From Saprospirales bacterium (GTDB lineage Bacteria > Bacteroidota > Bacteroidia > Chitinophagales > Saprospiraceae): 64,000 nt of DNA. A program made the position numbers and the translations under genes. The stretch is taken from the NCBI GenBank assembly GCA_016711045.1, contig JADJTT010000001.1:620001-684000 (forward strand), written 5' to 3'. This document shows, piece after piece, positions 52,961-61,158 of the stretch. Under the pieces are notes generated by a model. That model did no database searches. It was not told where the DNA came from and saw nothing but the letters and a program-made list of their open reading frames with translations. Numbering within the stretch: position 1 is the stretch's first letter; each line of letters begins with the position of its first letter.

Positions 52961-53043
52961 GGTTTATGAGGTTTATTAGGTTTATGGGGTTTATTAGGTT
53001 TTATTTTCCATAAACTTTATAAACCTCATAACCTTTATAAACC
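52961..53043. repeat. GTTTATTAG-type tandem repeat with inverted half
   Basis: Four direct 9-mers (GTTTATGAG, GTTTATTAG, GTTTATGGG, GTTTATTAG) are followed by the inverted series (CATAAACTTTATAAACC, CATAACCTTTATAAACC). The whole can fold into one long AT-rich stem. A close relative lies at 55863-55949. It fills the gap between the SAM adenosyltransferase and ABM genes. Confidence 0.8.
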
Positions 53044-53046
53044 CTC

Positions 53047-53814
53047 TTATAGAAAATCAATCCTGACCGCATCATCCACATGCAGCCCCAACAAACTGGA
53101 AGCTTTCCCCATGTGGATAGCGATCTCCAGGTAGCCGGCGGAGTTGAACAGGCAGAGTACTTCGCCGAGAGGTACATCACAATAGGAGGCGCTTAGCTCG
53201 GTGATGGGTTCGTGGCGTTTGAAATAGAGGGCAAAATCGCGGTCTTTGCGCACCTGCTCAAACAATTCGCGGGTGACATTGACAATGACGTTTTCAAATT
53301 TGTCGACATGAATGACCGTGCCGCGGATCTGTCCGGGGCTGACGACCGGCCGCAAGAGGATTCGTTCGGAGATGCCGTCGCCCGGCTGTCCCAATTCTTC
53401 AAGCGGCGTGCCGCCAATCAGTTGGCCAATGGCTTTTGCATAGGCCTGCTGATAGGAGAGCAGCCCATCTCCCGTATTTTCCAGCATCCGGACTTGCGTG
53501 GGGAGCTGATCGAACACCAGGGAAAAGATGCCGTTGTCGGGTCCCAAAAAGAAATGCCCCTGGTGGTGGATAACCAATAGCCGGGGCGTATCGGTGTAAA
53601 AATTATGGACATTCACCAGGTGGATCGTTCCTTCCGGGAAATGCGTGAACGCATTTTTCAAAATAAAGGCGCCCCGCACGATGTCATGGCTGGGGATGAC
53701 ATGGGTAATGTCGATCAATTGAACAGCAGGGCATTGCTGCAAAATGGCGCCCTTCAGCGCTCCGGCATAGTAGTCTTGTTCGCCCAGATCAGTAGTTAGG
53801 GTAATGTAGGTCAT
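53047..53814 (-). CDS. SAM hydroxide adenosyltransferase (DUF62 family)
   Basis: The protein has 255 residues from the ATG at 53814. '[20 protein letters not shown]' at the N-terminus and '[20 protein letters not shown]' with '[10 protein letters not shown]' are the conserved blocks of the SAM-chlorinase/fluorinase/hydroxide adenosyltransferase family; the C-terminal barrel has '[20 protein letters not shown]'. Most members hydrolyse SAM to adenosine and methionine; halogenase activity is not expected here. It is divergent from phoH. Confidence 0.9.
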   Translation of the reverse strand: MTYITLTTDLGEQDYYAGALKGAILQQCPAVQLIDITHVIPSHDIVRGAFILKNAFTHFPEGTIHLVNVHNFYTDTPRLLVIHHQGHFFLGPDNGIFSLVFDQLPTQVRMLENTGDGLLSYQQAYAKAIGQLIGGTPLEELGQPGDGISERILLRPVVSPGQIRGTVIHVDKFENVIVNVTRELFEQVRKDRDFALYFKRHEPITELSASYCDVPLGEVLCLFNSAGYLEIAIHMGKASSLLGLHVDDAVRIDFL

Positions 53815-53867
53815 GTTATTGGAAAAAATTTCATCCCGGGTGGCGGGCAGGTGCGCTTTCACTTCTG

Positions 53868-53875
53868 TATCTTTG
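53868..53875 (+). promoter_or_regulatory. -7 element upstream of phoH
   Basis: TATCTTTG matches the Bacteroidota -7 consensus, about 110 nt before the proposed TTG start of phoH. No clear -33 TTG is visible, and the leader would be long, so confidence is low. Confidence 0.3.
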
Positions 53876-53985
53876 CAGCAAGAAAAGAAAGGTTCATTTT
53901 CCCTGTTCCGGAAACTTTATACTGCAAAAATAGGTTTTCCGGGGGAAACTGTTTTATCACTAAACTTTTTAGAGGGACTCATATT

Positions 53986-55016
53986 TTGAGTGAAATCATT
54001 TTAACCATTGAAGGAGTTGACCCCGTTGCCCTTTACGGAGAAAACAACGTCAAGCTCAATCTCCTCAAAGAAGCCTTTCCGGAGGTCGCGTTCACTGCGA
54101 GAGGCCATAATCTAAAATTGATCGGGGAAAAGAAATTTACCCAAAAAGCCAAGTCGAAATTCGAGCTCATGGTCCGCCTGCTCAAGGAAAACCGGGAGCT
54201 GAGCGTGGACACCGTACGGGATCTACTGGACGGCACCAATCCGTTTGAAACCCGTCTGGGAAATGGAGCGGGGGGACATCTCATCCTCCATGGCCGCAAC
54301 GGAAAGGAGATCCGGGCCAAAACGCCTAACCAGAGGCTCCTGATCCAGGCTGCCGAAGAAAACGACATCGTCTTCGCGGTGGGCCCTGCCGGTACGGGTA
54401 AAACCTATACCGCCGTGGCTATCGCGGTGCGCGCGTTGAAGAACCAGCTCGTCAAAAAGATCATTTTGACCCGGCCGGCCGTCGAAGCAGGTGAAAGCCT
54501 CGGTTTCCTTCCCGGCGACCTGAAAGAGAAGATCGATCCGTATCTGCGGCCCCTGTACGACGCGCTCGACGATATGTTCCCGTCGACAAGCTCAATTATT
54601 TTATGCAAAACCGCATCCTGGAGATCGCACCGCTCGCCTTTATGCGCGGACGTACGCTCGACGATGCGTTTATCATCCTGGATGAGGCACAGAATGCCAC
54701 CTCGCTGCAGTTGAAAATGTTCCTGACGCGCCTCGGCCCTTCGGCCAAGGCGATCATCACGGGCGACCTTTCCCAGATCGACCTTCCATACACCCAGCAA
54801 TCGGGTTTAAAAAAAAGCATCGATATGCTCGACCACCTGGATGGGATCACCACGGTATACCTCACCGCGGAAGATGTGGTTCGGCACCGTTTGGTCAAGG
54901 AGATTATCAAAGCCTACCAGGAAATGGACGAGCGGGCAGTAGCCAAAAAATTGAAAGAACAGGAGGAGCGGGAAGCTCGTGAAGCACAGAAAAACGAAAA
55001 ATCTGATTTGACATAA
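53986..55016 (+). CDS. phoH: PhoH-like ATPase (frame broken by one missing base)
   Basis: The protein (about 343 aa after repair) starts at a TTG at 53986 ([20 protein letters not shown]). Motifs: Walker [14 protein letters not shown], '[20 protein letters not shown]', then, in the other frame, [20 protein letters not shown], Walker [10 protein letters not shown] and '[10 protein letters not shown]'. PhoH-like ATPases (YbeZ) act with YbeY in ribosome and RNA quality control. The frame breaks at 54579-54583: one extra C or G in 'TTCCCGTCGAC' restores [13 protein letters not shown]. Since the parts match exactly and nothing else is missing, a sequence error is likely. Confidence 0.92.
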
Positions 55017-55032
55017 AACTAACCTACCTCAC

Positions 55033-55860
55033 ATGAAATTAACCTATTACGTTTTAAGTACCTTTTTCGCATTGACGCTATTTGCCGCCTGCCAATCCTC
55101 CGGAGGAGAGAAAGAAGGCATGGCAAAGTTTGCGGAAGACACCGCCTTCCAGTCCGCACACGCCAGCCCGGATTCACTTGCATTTCAAGGCAAGGGAGAA
55201 ATGGTCGGATTTGCCACTCCTGATGGAAAAAGAGGATCGGCATACTTCCTGAAAAGTGCAACCGACAGCAAAAAATACCTCTTTGTCATTCACGAATGGT
55301 GGGGATTGAACGACCACATCAAAAAAGAAGCGGAGCGTCTTTATGATGCGTTGGGCGACGTCAACGTCATGGCCCTCGACATTTATGATGGTAAATCTAC
55401 GGCCGACCCAAAGGAAGCCGGGAAAATTATGGGTGAAGTCCAGGAAGACCGGGCGGTAGCCATAATAAAAGGCGCCTTGGCCATGGCCGGTCCAGACGCC
55501 CGGATCGCCACTGTCGGCTGGTGCTTCGGCGGCGGCTGGTCGCTCCGTAGTTCCATCCTTGCCGGCGACCATGGAGCCGGTTGCGTTATGTACTACGGCC
55601 TGCCGGTGGAAAAAGCCGACCAACTCGCACCCCTCAAAGCCGACGTGCTTGGCCTTTTCGCCAAAAAAGACGGATGGATCAACGAACCGGTGGTGCAAGG
55701 ATTCGAAAACCTGGCAAAAGCTACCGGCAAAAAGCTGGAAGTACACTGGTACGATGCGGATCACGCGTTTGCTAACCCCAGCAATCCGAATTACAACCAG
55801 GAAGCAGCAGGGGAAGCGAATGCGGTGGCCCTGGGCTTTTTGAAGGAGCATTTGAAGTGA
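55033..55860 (+). CDS. Dienelactone hydrolase family lipoprotein
   Basis: The protein has 275 residues. A lipoprotein signal with Cys at 20 (LTLFAAC) anchors it. The alpha/beta-hydrolase core has the nucleophile in VGWCFGGG (Cys in place of Ser, as in dienelactone hydrolase), an Asp in FAKKDGW and His in YDADHAFAN. The 'FVIHEWWGLNDHI' strand-loop is typical of the family. The substrate is not known; the envelope location is unlike classical cytoplasmic ClcD. It begins 16 nt after phoH and may share its transcript. Confidence 0.88.
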   Translation: MKLTYYVLSTFFALTLFAACQSSGGEKEGMAKFAEDTAFQSAHASPDSLAFQGKGEMVGFATPDGKRGSAYFLKSATDSKKYLFVIHEWWGLNDHIKKEAERLYDALGDVNVMALDIYDGKSTADPKEAGKIMGEVQEDRAVAIIKGALAMAGPDARIATVGWCFGGGWSLRSSILAGDHGAGCVMYYGLPVEKADQLAPLKADVLGLFAKKDGWINEPVVQGFENLAKATGKKLEVHWYDADHAFANPSNPNYNQEAAGEANAVALGFLKEHLK

Positions 55861-55862
55861 TC

Positions 55863-55949
55863 GTTTATTAGGTTTATTAGGTTTATTAGGTTTATTAGGT
55901 TTAAACAGATTTCCATAAACTTCATAAACCTAATAAACTTCATAAACCC
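55863..55949. repeat. GTTTATTAG tandem repeat with inverted half
   Basis: Four exact copies of GTTTATTAG (55863-55898) are followed by TTTCCATAAACTTCATAAAC and CTAATAAACTTCATAAACCC, the inverted form. It shares the unit and the TTTCCATAAACTT centre with 52961-53043. It lies between the hydrolase gene and the ALDH promoter. Confidence 0.85.
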
Positions 55950-55977
55950 ATTACTCCGCAATCCGGAGTAGAGCCCG

Positions 55978-55985
55978 TACCTTTG
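55978..55985 (+). promoter_or_regulatory. -7 element of the ALDH7-like gene
   Basis: TACCTTTG matches the Bacteroidota -7 consensus and lies 38 nt upstream of the ATG at 56024. Just before it, ACTCCG and CGGAGT (near 55953-55968) form a short inverted repeat that could be an operator. No clear -33 TTG is present. Confidence 0.4.
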
Positions 55986-56023
55986 CATCCCCTCTCCATT
56001 TTTGAACCAAAATACCCGACACC

Positions 56024-57547
56024 ATGAATAAAGATTTCCTGGCCCAATTGGGCCTCAAAGCCAAAAATCCGGGCACCTGGACAGGCCTGGAATCCTCTGA
56101 CAGCGGACAATACCTCGATTCGGTTTCTCCCGTTGACGGCGCCGTGATCGGCAGCGTGAGCATGACTACGCCCGAAGAATACGAAAAGGTTATCGCCCAA
56201 GCAGCGGAAGCCTTCAAGGTATGGCGCGTGATGCCGGCGCCCAAGCGCGGCGACATCGTTCGCCAATTTGGAGATGAACTCCGCAAGTACAAAGACCCGC
56301 TCGGCCGCCTGGTTTCCTATGAAATGGGAAAAAGCCTGCAGGAAGGTTTGGGCGAGGTGCAGGAAATGATCGACATCTGCGATTTTGCGGTCGGTCTCTC
56401 CCGCCAGCTTTACGGCCTGACCATGCACAGCGAGCGCCCAAGTCACCGCATGTACGAGCAGTGGCACCCGCTCGGCATCGTCGGCATTATCTCTGCATTT
56501 AACTTCCCGGTAGCCGTCTGGAGCTGGAATGCCGCCATCGCCTGGGTTTGCGGTGATGTAACCGTATGGAAACCCTCCTCTAAAGTACCGCTCTGTGCCG
56601 TGGCATGCCAGAATCTGCTCAACTCCGTGTTGCGGAAAAATAACGTTCCCGAAGGCGTAAGCTCCATCCTTGTGGGCAACCCCGTAGGCGACCTGATGAA
56701 CAACGACAAGCGCATTCCGCTGGTATCGTTCACTGGTTCGACGCGCATCGGCAAGATCGTAGCAGGCGCCACTGCCCAGCGCTTCGGGCGCAGCATCCTC
56801 GAACTCGGGGGCAACAACGGCATCATCGTCTCCCAGCATGCCGACCTGAACATGGTGCTCGTAGGCGCCGTATTCGGCGCGGTGGGCACAGCCGGACAGC
56901 GTTGCACCAGCACGCGCCGCCTGATCATTCACGAAAGCATTTACGACAAAACAATCGAGGTGCTCCAAAAGGCATACGCCCAGTTGAATATCGGCGACCC
57001 GCTCGACGAGCACAATCACATGGGCCCGCTGATCGACACCAAAGCCGTGCAGGATTATCAAAACGCAATCGAACGCGCCAAAAAAGAAGGCGCCAAAATG
57101 ATCGTGGATGGCGGCGTGCTAAGCGGTCCGGGCTACGAAACCGGCTGCTACGTGAAGCCCTGCATCATTGAAGCGAAAAATGAATTCGAGATCGTGCAGG
57201 AAGAAACCTTCGCCCCGATCTTATACGTAATGAAATACAGCACGATCGAAGAAGCCATCGCCCTACACAATGGCGTACCGCAAGGCCTCTCCTCCGCGAT
57301 CTTCACCACCCACATGCGCGAGATGGAGTTGTTCCTCTCGCACGAGGGCTCCGACTGCGGAATCGCCAACGTCAACATCGGCACCTCGGGCGCCGAGATC
57401 GGCGGGGCTTTTGGCGGCGAAAAAGAGACCGGCGGAGGCCGTGAATCGGGCTCCGACGCCTGGAAAGTATACATGCGCCGGCAGACGAATACGATCAACT
57501 ACAGTACCAAGCTGCCGTTGGCGCAGGGGATCAAGTTTGAGTTTTGA
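56024..57547 (+). CDS. Aldehyde dehydrogenase, ALDH7/antiquitin-like
   Basis: The protein has 507 residues. The NAD-binding Rossmann region has 'SFTGSTRIGKIVAGATAQRF', the general base Glu is in LELGGNN, and the catalytic Cys in GTAGQRCTSTRR. 'FGAVGTAGQRCTSTRRLIIH' and 'NVNIGTSGAEIGGAFGGEKE' are hallmarks of ALDH7A1 (antiquitin), which oxidises alpha-aminoadipate semialdehyde (piperideine-6-carboxylate) in lysine breakdown. The lysine aminotransferase partner is not in the window. It ends convergently with the serpin gene. Confidence 0.93.
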   Translation: MNKDFLAQLGLKAKNPGTWTGLESSDSGQYLDSVSPVDGAVIGSVSMTTPEEYEKVIAQAAEAFKVWRVMPAPKRGDIVRQFGDELRKYKDPLGRLVSYEMGKSLQEGLGEVQEMIDICDFAVGLSRQLYGLTMHSERPSHRMYEQWHPLGIVGIISAFNFPVAVWSWNAAIAWVCGDVTVWKPSSKVPLCAVACQNLLNSVLRKNNVPEGVSSILVGNPVGDLMNNDKRIPLVSFTGSTRIGKIVAGATAQRFGRSILELGGNNGIIVSQHADLNMVLVGAVFGAVGTAGQRCTSTRRLIIHESIYDKTIEVLQKAYAQLNIGDPLDEHNHMGPLIDTKAVQDYQNAIERAKKEGAKMIVDGGVLSGPGYETGCYVKPCIIEAKNEFEIVQEETFAPILYVMKYSTIEEAIALHNGVPQGLSSAIFTTHMREMELFLSHEGSDCGIANVNIGTSGAEIGGAFGGEKETGGGRESGSDAWKVYMRRQTNTINYSTKLPLAQGIKFEF

Positions 57548-57799
57548 GTTTTGTCGGAAGCAGGGGAAGCTATCCCCATGTGGGGATAAATAAAGTTATG
57601 CTGACAGAAAACACTCAAGAACCTGTTGTAGTGCCGAAGTCCCCTTCGGCACCATTGAGCTAAATGTCCCGATGTTACGAAATGGGTCGAATCGATAATT
57701 GGGACATCCCTGTTTTTTCTGAAGGCTGGGTGTCGAAGAGGACTTCGACACTACATTTTGAAAGAAATCTGTCATGGGTAGAATTCACAGGATTGTAGA
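57548..57799. repeat. Intergenic stretch with three hairpins
   Basis: No gene is seen. Palindromes: TATCCCCA-TG-TGGGGATA (57571-57588); GTGCCGAAG / CTTCGGCAC (57631-57652); GTGTCGAAG / CTTCGACAC (57730-57751). The last two are variants of one motif (GTAGTG.CGAAGTCC.CTTCG.CAC) also met at 34135-34170. Confidence 0.7.
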
Positions 57800-57859
57800 A
57801 TTTTCAGAATGAAAAAATCCTCCTTGAAGCTTCAGGGAGGATTTTTTTATTCTGAAAAT
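57800..57859. terminator. Bidirectional terminator between ALDH7-like and serpin genes
   Basis: A long inverted repeat: ATTTTCAGAAT plus AAAAAATCCTCC on the left pairs with GGAGGATTTTTT plus ATTCTGAAAAT on the right, one mismatch between the two blocks. The inner stem with T runs on both strands would end transcription from both convergent genes. Confidence 0.85.
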
Positions 57860-57893
57860 TCGGGAATTCTGAAAATTCCGATTCAGACAACCT

Positions 57894-59120
57894 TTAAATC
57901 TTCATCACCTTCCCCATAAACAAGATACTATTCGTCTTATTATCACGAATCACAAAGACGAACGGCTTGTTGATATTCATAATCGGGACGGAACCGGCGG
58001 AGGTTTCCACGATGATCACCACCGTCACGGCGGCAGCTTCCGTGCCTTTTTCATCTACTTCCACAAACGCGTGGTGAATGACGTCATCGATCATCACGCC
58101 CCCGCCATCGATCATCTTGCCGAAATCCGCAAACCCGGTAAATGCGACCTCCATACCCATATCGGAGAGGGTCCGCTTCAGTTCCTTCTTGTATTCCATC
58201 TTGAACTTAGGCAGGTAGAGAGATACAGGCTGGGTGAAAAAGGCATTCGTCCATTGATCCCAGCTATCGGGGTTGAGGGCATCGATAACGTCGCCGACCG
58301 AATGTCCCTCCGTCGGCAGAAAAACGCTCATGGAGAAGATCGAATCGCCGTAGGGTAGGTCGATGGCCTGGAAGAGGTCGTTCGTGAAATAGGGGAAATC
58401 GCTTTCCGGGATATGCATCATATCCACTTCTACCGGGCCGTTGGCCGTGTAGAAATTGGCCGGCTGGGTGTTGTCGGGTTCGAATTCGGTCTGCCAGGTA
58501 CCTTTGAAGTAGATCGCGTTGATGAGGAGCATGACCACATCGGGTGGTAGCTGTTTCAGCGTTTCTTTGAGCAGGCCGTCGGTGTGATCTTCGATCCAGC
58601 CGTTCACCTGATCGATAACGCCGGGCGCTTTAAAATCGACCGGGATCACCTCGCTATTGAAGTAGTTGGAATTCAGCTCCAGGAAGGATTCCAGCACGGG
58701 ATAGTCGATCTTGGGCCAGATCGAATTGGCCAATTTCACCTTGGTTTGTGGGTCGAGGCCGGGGATCACTTCCAGCAATTGCTTATACGATTCATTGACC
58801 GCTGGCATATCCAGTCCGGCAATCTGAAGCGTGTTTCGCATATCGTCAAGCGTCTGTCCATTGGCGCCATTGGCCGTCATGGTCAGCGCGGTGGATATGC
58901 TGAATGGGGAGAAGAAGATATTGTCATCCGGCTCCTCCGTATTCAGTTGCTTGAACAGGTTGATGGCGAAATCACCGTTGGCGTCGGTGAGCTCGCAGGT
59001 AGTGGGGTTGTCGTCGCAGGAGAAGTTGATGCCGTCGGGTAATGCCGGGTTGTCTTTTTTGCATTGGAAGGCGAGGAGGGTGAGGGCAATCAGCAAGAAT
59101 GGGAGCAATGTATTTTTCAT
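57894..59120 (-). CDS. Serpin-family lipoprotein
   Basis: The protein has 408 residues. A lipoprotein signal with Cys at 20 (LLAFQCKK) precedes a full serpin domain: 'NIFFSPFSISTALTMTANGA', 'LLINAIYFKGTWQTEFEPDN', 'VDMMHIPESDFPY', 'VSLYLPKFKMEYKKELKRTL'. The reactive-centre loop hinge is VDEKGTEAAAVTVVIIVETS, with the small-residue hinge typical of inhibitory serpins; the end FVFVIRDNKTNSILFMGKV is canonical. It should trap serine or cysteine proteases at the cell surface or periplasm. The DinB-like gene lies 23 nt upstream on the same strand. Confidence 0.95.
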   Translation of the reverse strand: MKNTLLPFLLIALTLLAFQCKKDNPALPDGINFSCDDNPTTCELTDANGDFAINLFKQLNTEEPDDNIFFSPFSISTALTMTANGANGQTLDDMRNTLQIAGLDMPAVNESYKQLLEVIPGLDPQTKVKLANSIWPKIDYPVLESFLELNSNYFNSEVIPVDFKAPGVIDQVNGWIEDHTDGLLKETLKQLPPDVVMLLINAIYFKGTWQTEFEPDNTQPANFYTANGPVEVDMMHIPESDFPYFTNDLFQAIDLPYGDSIFSMSVFLPTEGHSVGDVIDALNPDSWDQWTNAFFTQPVSLYLPKFKMEYKKELKRTLSDMGMEVAFTGFADFGKMIDGGGVMIDDVIHHAFVEVDEKGTEAAAVTVVIIVETSAGSVPIMNINKPFVFVIRDNKTNSILFMGKVMKI

Positions 59121-59143
59121 GGCTGGAATTTTTTGGTGAATTC

Positions 59144-59700
59144 TTATTGGTAAGACACCGAAAAGCCCGCACCTGGTTGGGTCAATCCCATCACATGCGC
59201 CAAATGATGCCTACAATGCCACCCATACAACGCAATAAGTTCATCCAGTTGAAATTCCTTCCCATGCTCGGGATGCACAAACCGCTTTTTCAGATCCTCG
59301 GGAGAAAGCGACCGGAGTAAAAATGCCCAACGCGTATGAACCCCTTCCAGCAGCGCAAGACTGGAAGTGACGGGCAACGTGCTATCAGATAACTCCGCCC
59401 ACCGGGCTTCCAAATAGGGTTTGATCGTGGGTTTCTCCTCTGTCAAGGTCAATTTCAGGCGGACATAAGCGTTCAAATGGCTGTCGGCGCAGTGGTGCAC
59501 GACCTGGCGAATGGTCCAGCCACCTGGCCGGTAAGGGGTGTCTAATTGCTCGTCGGTCAAGCCAGCTACTTCTTTTTCAGCTTTTGAGGAAAGTCTTCAA
59601 TCGTATCGATCCCCTCCCGAAGAAGTGCATCGGTGATCGGGTCGGGTTTGGAATACCGGCCTATCGGGTAGCGAAGTTTTTGGAGTTCCTGGTCTGTCAT
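59144..59700 (-). CDS. DinB/YfiT-like putative metal-dependent hydrolase (frame broken)
   Basis: The N-terminal 44 residues (ATG at 59700; 'LQKLRYPIGRYSKPDPITDA') end at a false stop after KLKKK. The rest continues in the other frame as AGLTDEQLDTPYRPGGWTIR to the end at 59144. Adding one T (plus strand) to the run at 59573-59577 joins them as 'KLKKEVAGLTDEQL', the expected YfiT sequence. Metal ligands fit: VVHHCADSHLN and WHCRHHLAH. The family is DinB-like; Bacillus YfiT/BstA are bacillithiol-transferase-like. The overall length of about 185 aa is normal. Confidence 0.85.
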
Positions 59701-59726
59701 GTGAATTGGTTTATTTAGGAAATATT

Positions 59727-61139
59727 CTATTTTTTGTCCAATTGCTTTTTTTGAAAAAAATACCCGCCCAACCCCACCAGAATCAGCAACGCAGCCCCAC
59801 CCACCACTTTCAGCACAAACAGCTCCTTGTGCTCCACTTCCTTGGAAGGTACTGCCGATAGGATCACGGAGAACAGGGTGACCAAAAAACCGGGAGCGGC
59901 AACCCACCAGGCACTCCACCTTTTCCCGGGAGGAGCATTTTTGTACCGATGTACTACCAGTGAAGCAAACATATAGAGAAAGGGAATGAAATAGAGGATG
60001 ATCGACATGTCCAACAGGATCAGGTAGGCTTCTTTGACCGTCGATCCGAGGAGCGATCCCAGGAAGAGGACGGTCACGACCCCTCCCTGTACCAGCAGCG
60101 AAACATATGGCGAGCCCCAGCGGGGATGCACCTTCCCCAAAGCCTCCGGCAAGAACCGGTCGATGCCGATCACGAAAGGTACGCGCGCCGTGCCTGTCAT
60201 CCAGGCGCCAAAGCTGCCTACCAGCGCAAGGGTCATAAACCCCGCGCCGACAACGCCCACAAGCGGGTAGCCCAGCCGCCCGCCAATGGCCGCAAATGAC
60301 TGGGCTACGCCTTGCATGATGCGCACTTCGTTTTCGGGAAGGGTGAGCAACAGGATCGCCGTGGCCGAAAAGTACAGGAAAGTGATGAGGAATCCCGCCA
60401 GAAACAAGGCCCTCGGTATATCGCGGTTCGGATTCCGGGCTTCCCCCGAAAGGATAGGCGCCAATTCCAACCCGGCAAAGGCGAAGGTGATGGTGGCGAA
60501 AAAGGGCAGTACCTTAAAATCCGTAAGATCCGGCAGAAACTTCCCGGCGCTCACCTCCCGGGCACTTCCATACCGGAGGAGGTAAAAAATGCCCAGTCCG
60601 AGCAGAAGCAACATAGTGACCCACAGCGCGACGCCCCCGATATTCTGTATCCATTTGGCCTTTTCCAGCCCCAGAATATTGAGCAGGACGATCAGCCATA
60701 GCAGGCCCAGGGAAAAGACGCCGTTGTACCAGGAATTTTCGGTTAAGCCCAACCACTCGCTGCCCCCTACGTAGAGAAAAACCGTCGAAACCGTCAGCAT
60801 GACCGTGGGAAACCACACGATATTGCATAGCCAGTAGCTCCAGCCCACGACAAACCCATGCCGATCGCCAAAAGCTTCTTTGGTCCAGAGGTATAGTCCG
60901 CCCTCGCCTGGAAGGCGGGCGTGAAGCTCCACCACAGTCAGCCCAAAAGGGATCATAAAGATCACCAAAGCGACTACCCAAAGGGTGAGGCTCGGCAGAC
61001 CAAATTGCGCGGCATTGGCCAGGCTGCCCAAGCCAAATACAGCCGTTACGTTGAGAAGGAGTAGGTCCCGGAGGCCAAGGGTTTTACGAAGCGCAGAAGG
61101 TGATGGTGCTTCCAAAATATAGTCATTTTGAGCTACCAA
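59727..61139 (-). CDS. APC-family amino acid permease
   Basis: The protein has 470 residues with 12 membrane helices. 'LLLNVTAVFGLGSLANAAQF' is the first unwound helix region, 'GLYLWTKEAFGDRHGFVVGW' the helix 2-3 region, and 'FATITFAFAGLELAPILSGE' helix 6 of the APC fold. The pattern resembles glutamate/GABA antiporter-like or YjeM-like permeases. Substrate unknown. It is followed closely by the YfiT-like gene (26 nt), and upstream by the T9SS cargo gene. Confidence 0.88.
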   Translation of the reverse strand: MVAQNDYILEAPSPSALRKTLGLRDLLLLNVTAVFGLGSLANAAQFGLPSLTLWVVALVIFMIPFGLTVVELHARLPGEGGLYLWTKEAFGDRHGFVVGWSYWLCNIVWFPTVMLTVSTVFLYVGGSEWLGLTENSWYNGVFSLGLLWLIVLLNILGLEKAKWIQNIGGVALWVTMLLLLGLGIFYLLRYGSAREVSAGKFLPDLTDFKVLPFFATITFAFAGLELAPILSGEARNPNRDIPRALFLAGFLITFLYFSATAILLLTLPENEVRIMQGVAQSFAAIGGRLGYPLVGVVGAGFMTLALVGSFGAWMTGTARVPFVIGIDRFLPEALGKVHPRWGSPYVSLLVQGGVVTVLFLGSLLGSTVKEAYLILLDMSIILYFIPFLYMFASLVVHRYKNAPPGKRWSAWWVAAPGFLVTLFSVILSAVPSKEVEHKELFVLKVVGGAALLILVGLGGYFFQKKQLDKK

Positions 61140-61158
61140 TATACCTCTTTTCTGTGCC

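Noticed and set aside
52961..53043. Short tandem repeats as a possible CRISPR or iteron array
   Set aside because: The units are 9 bp without spacers and are followed by an inverted half; no cas or rep gene is near.
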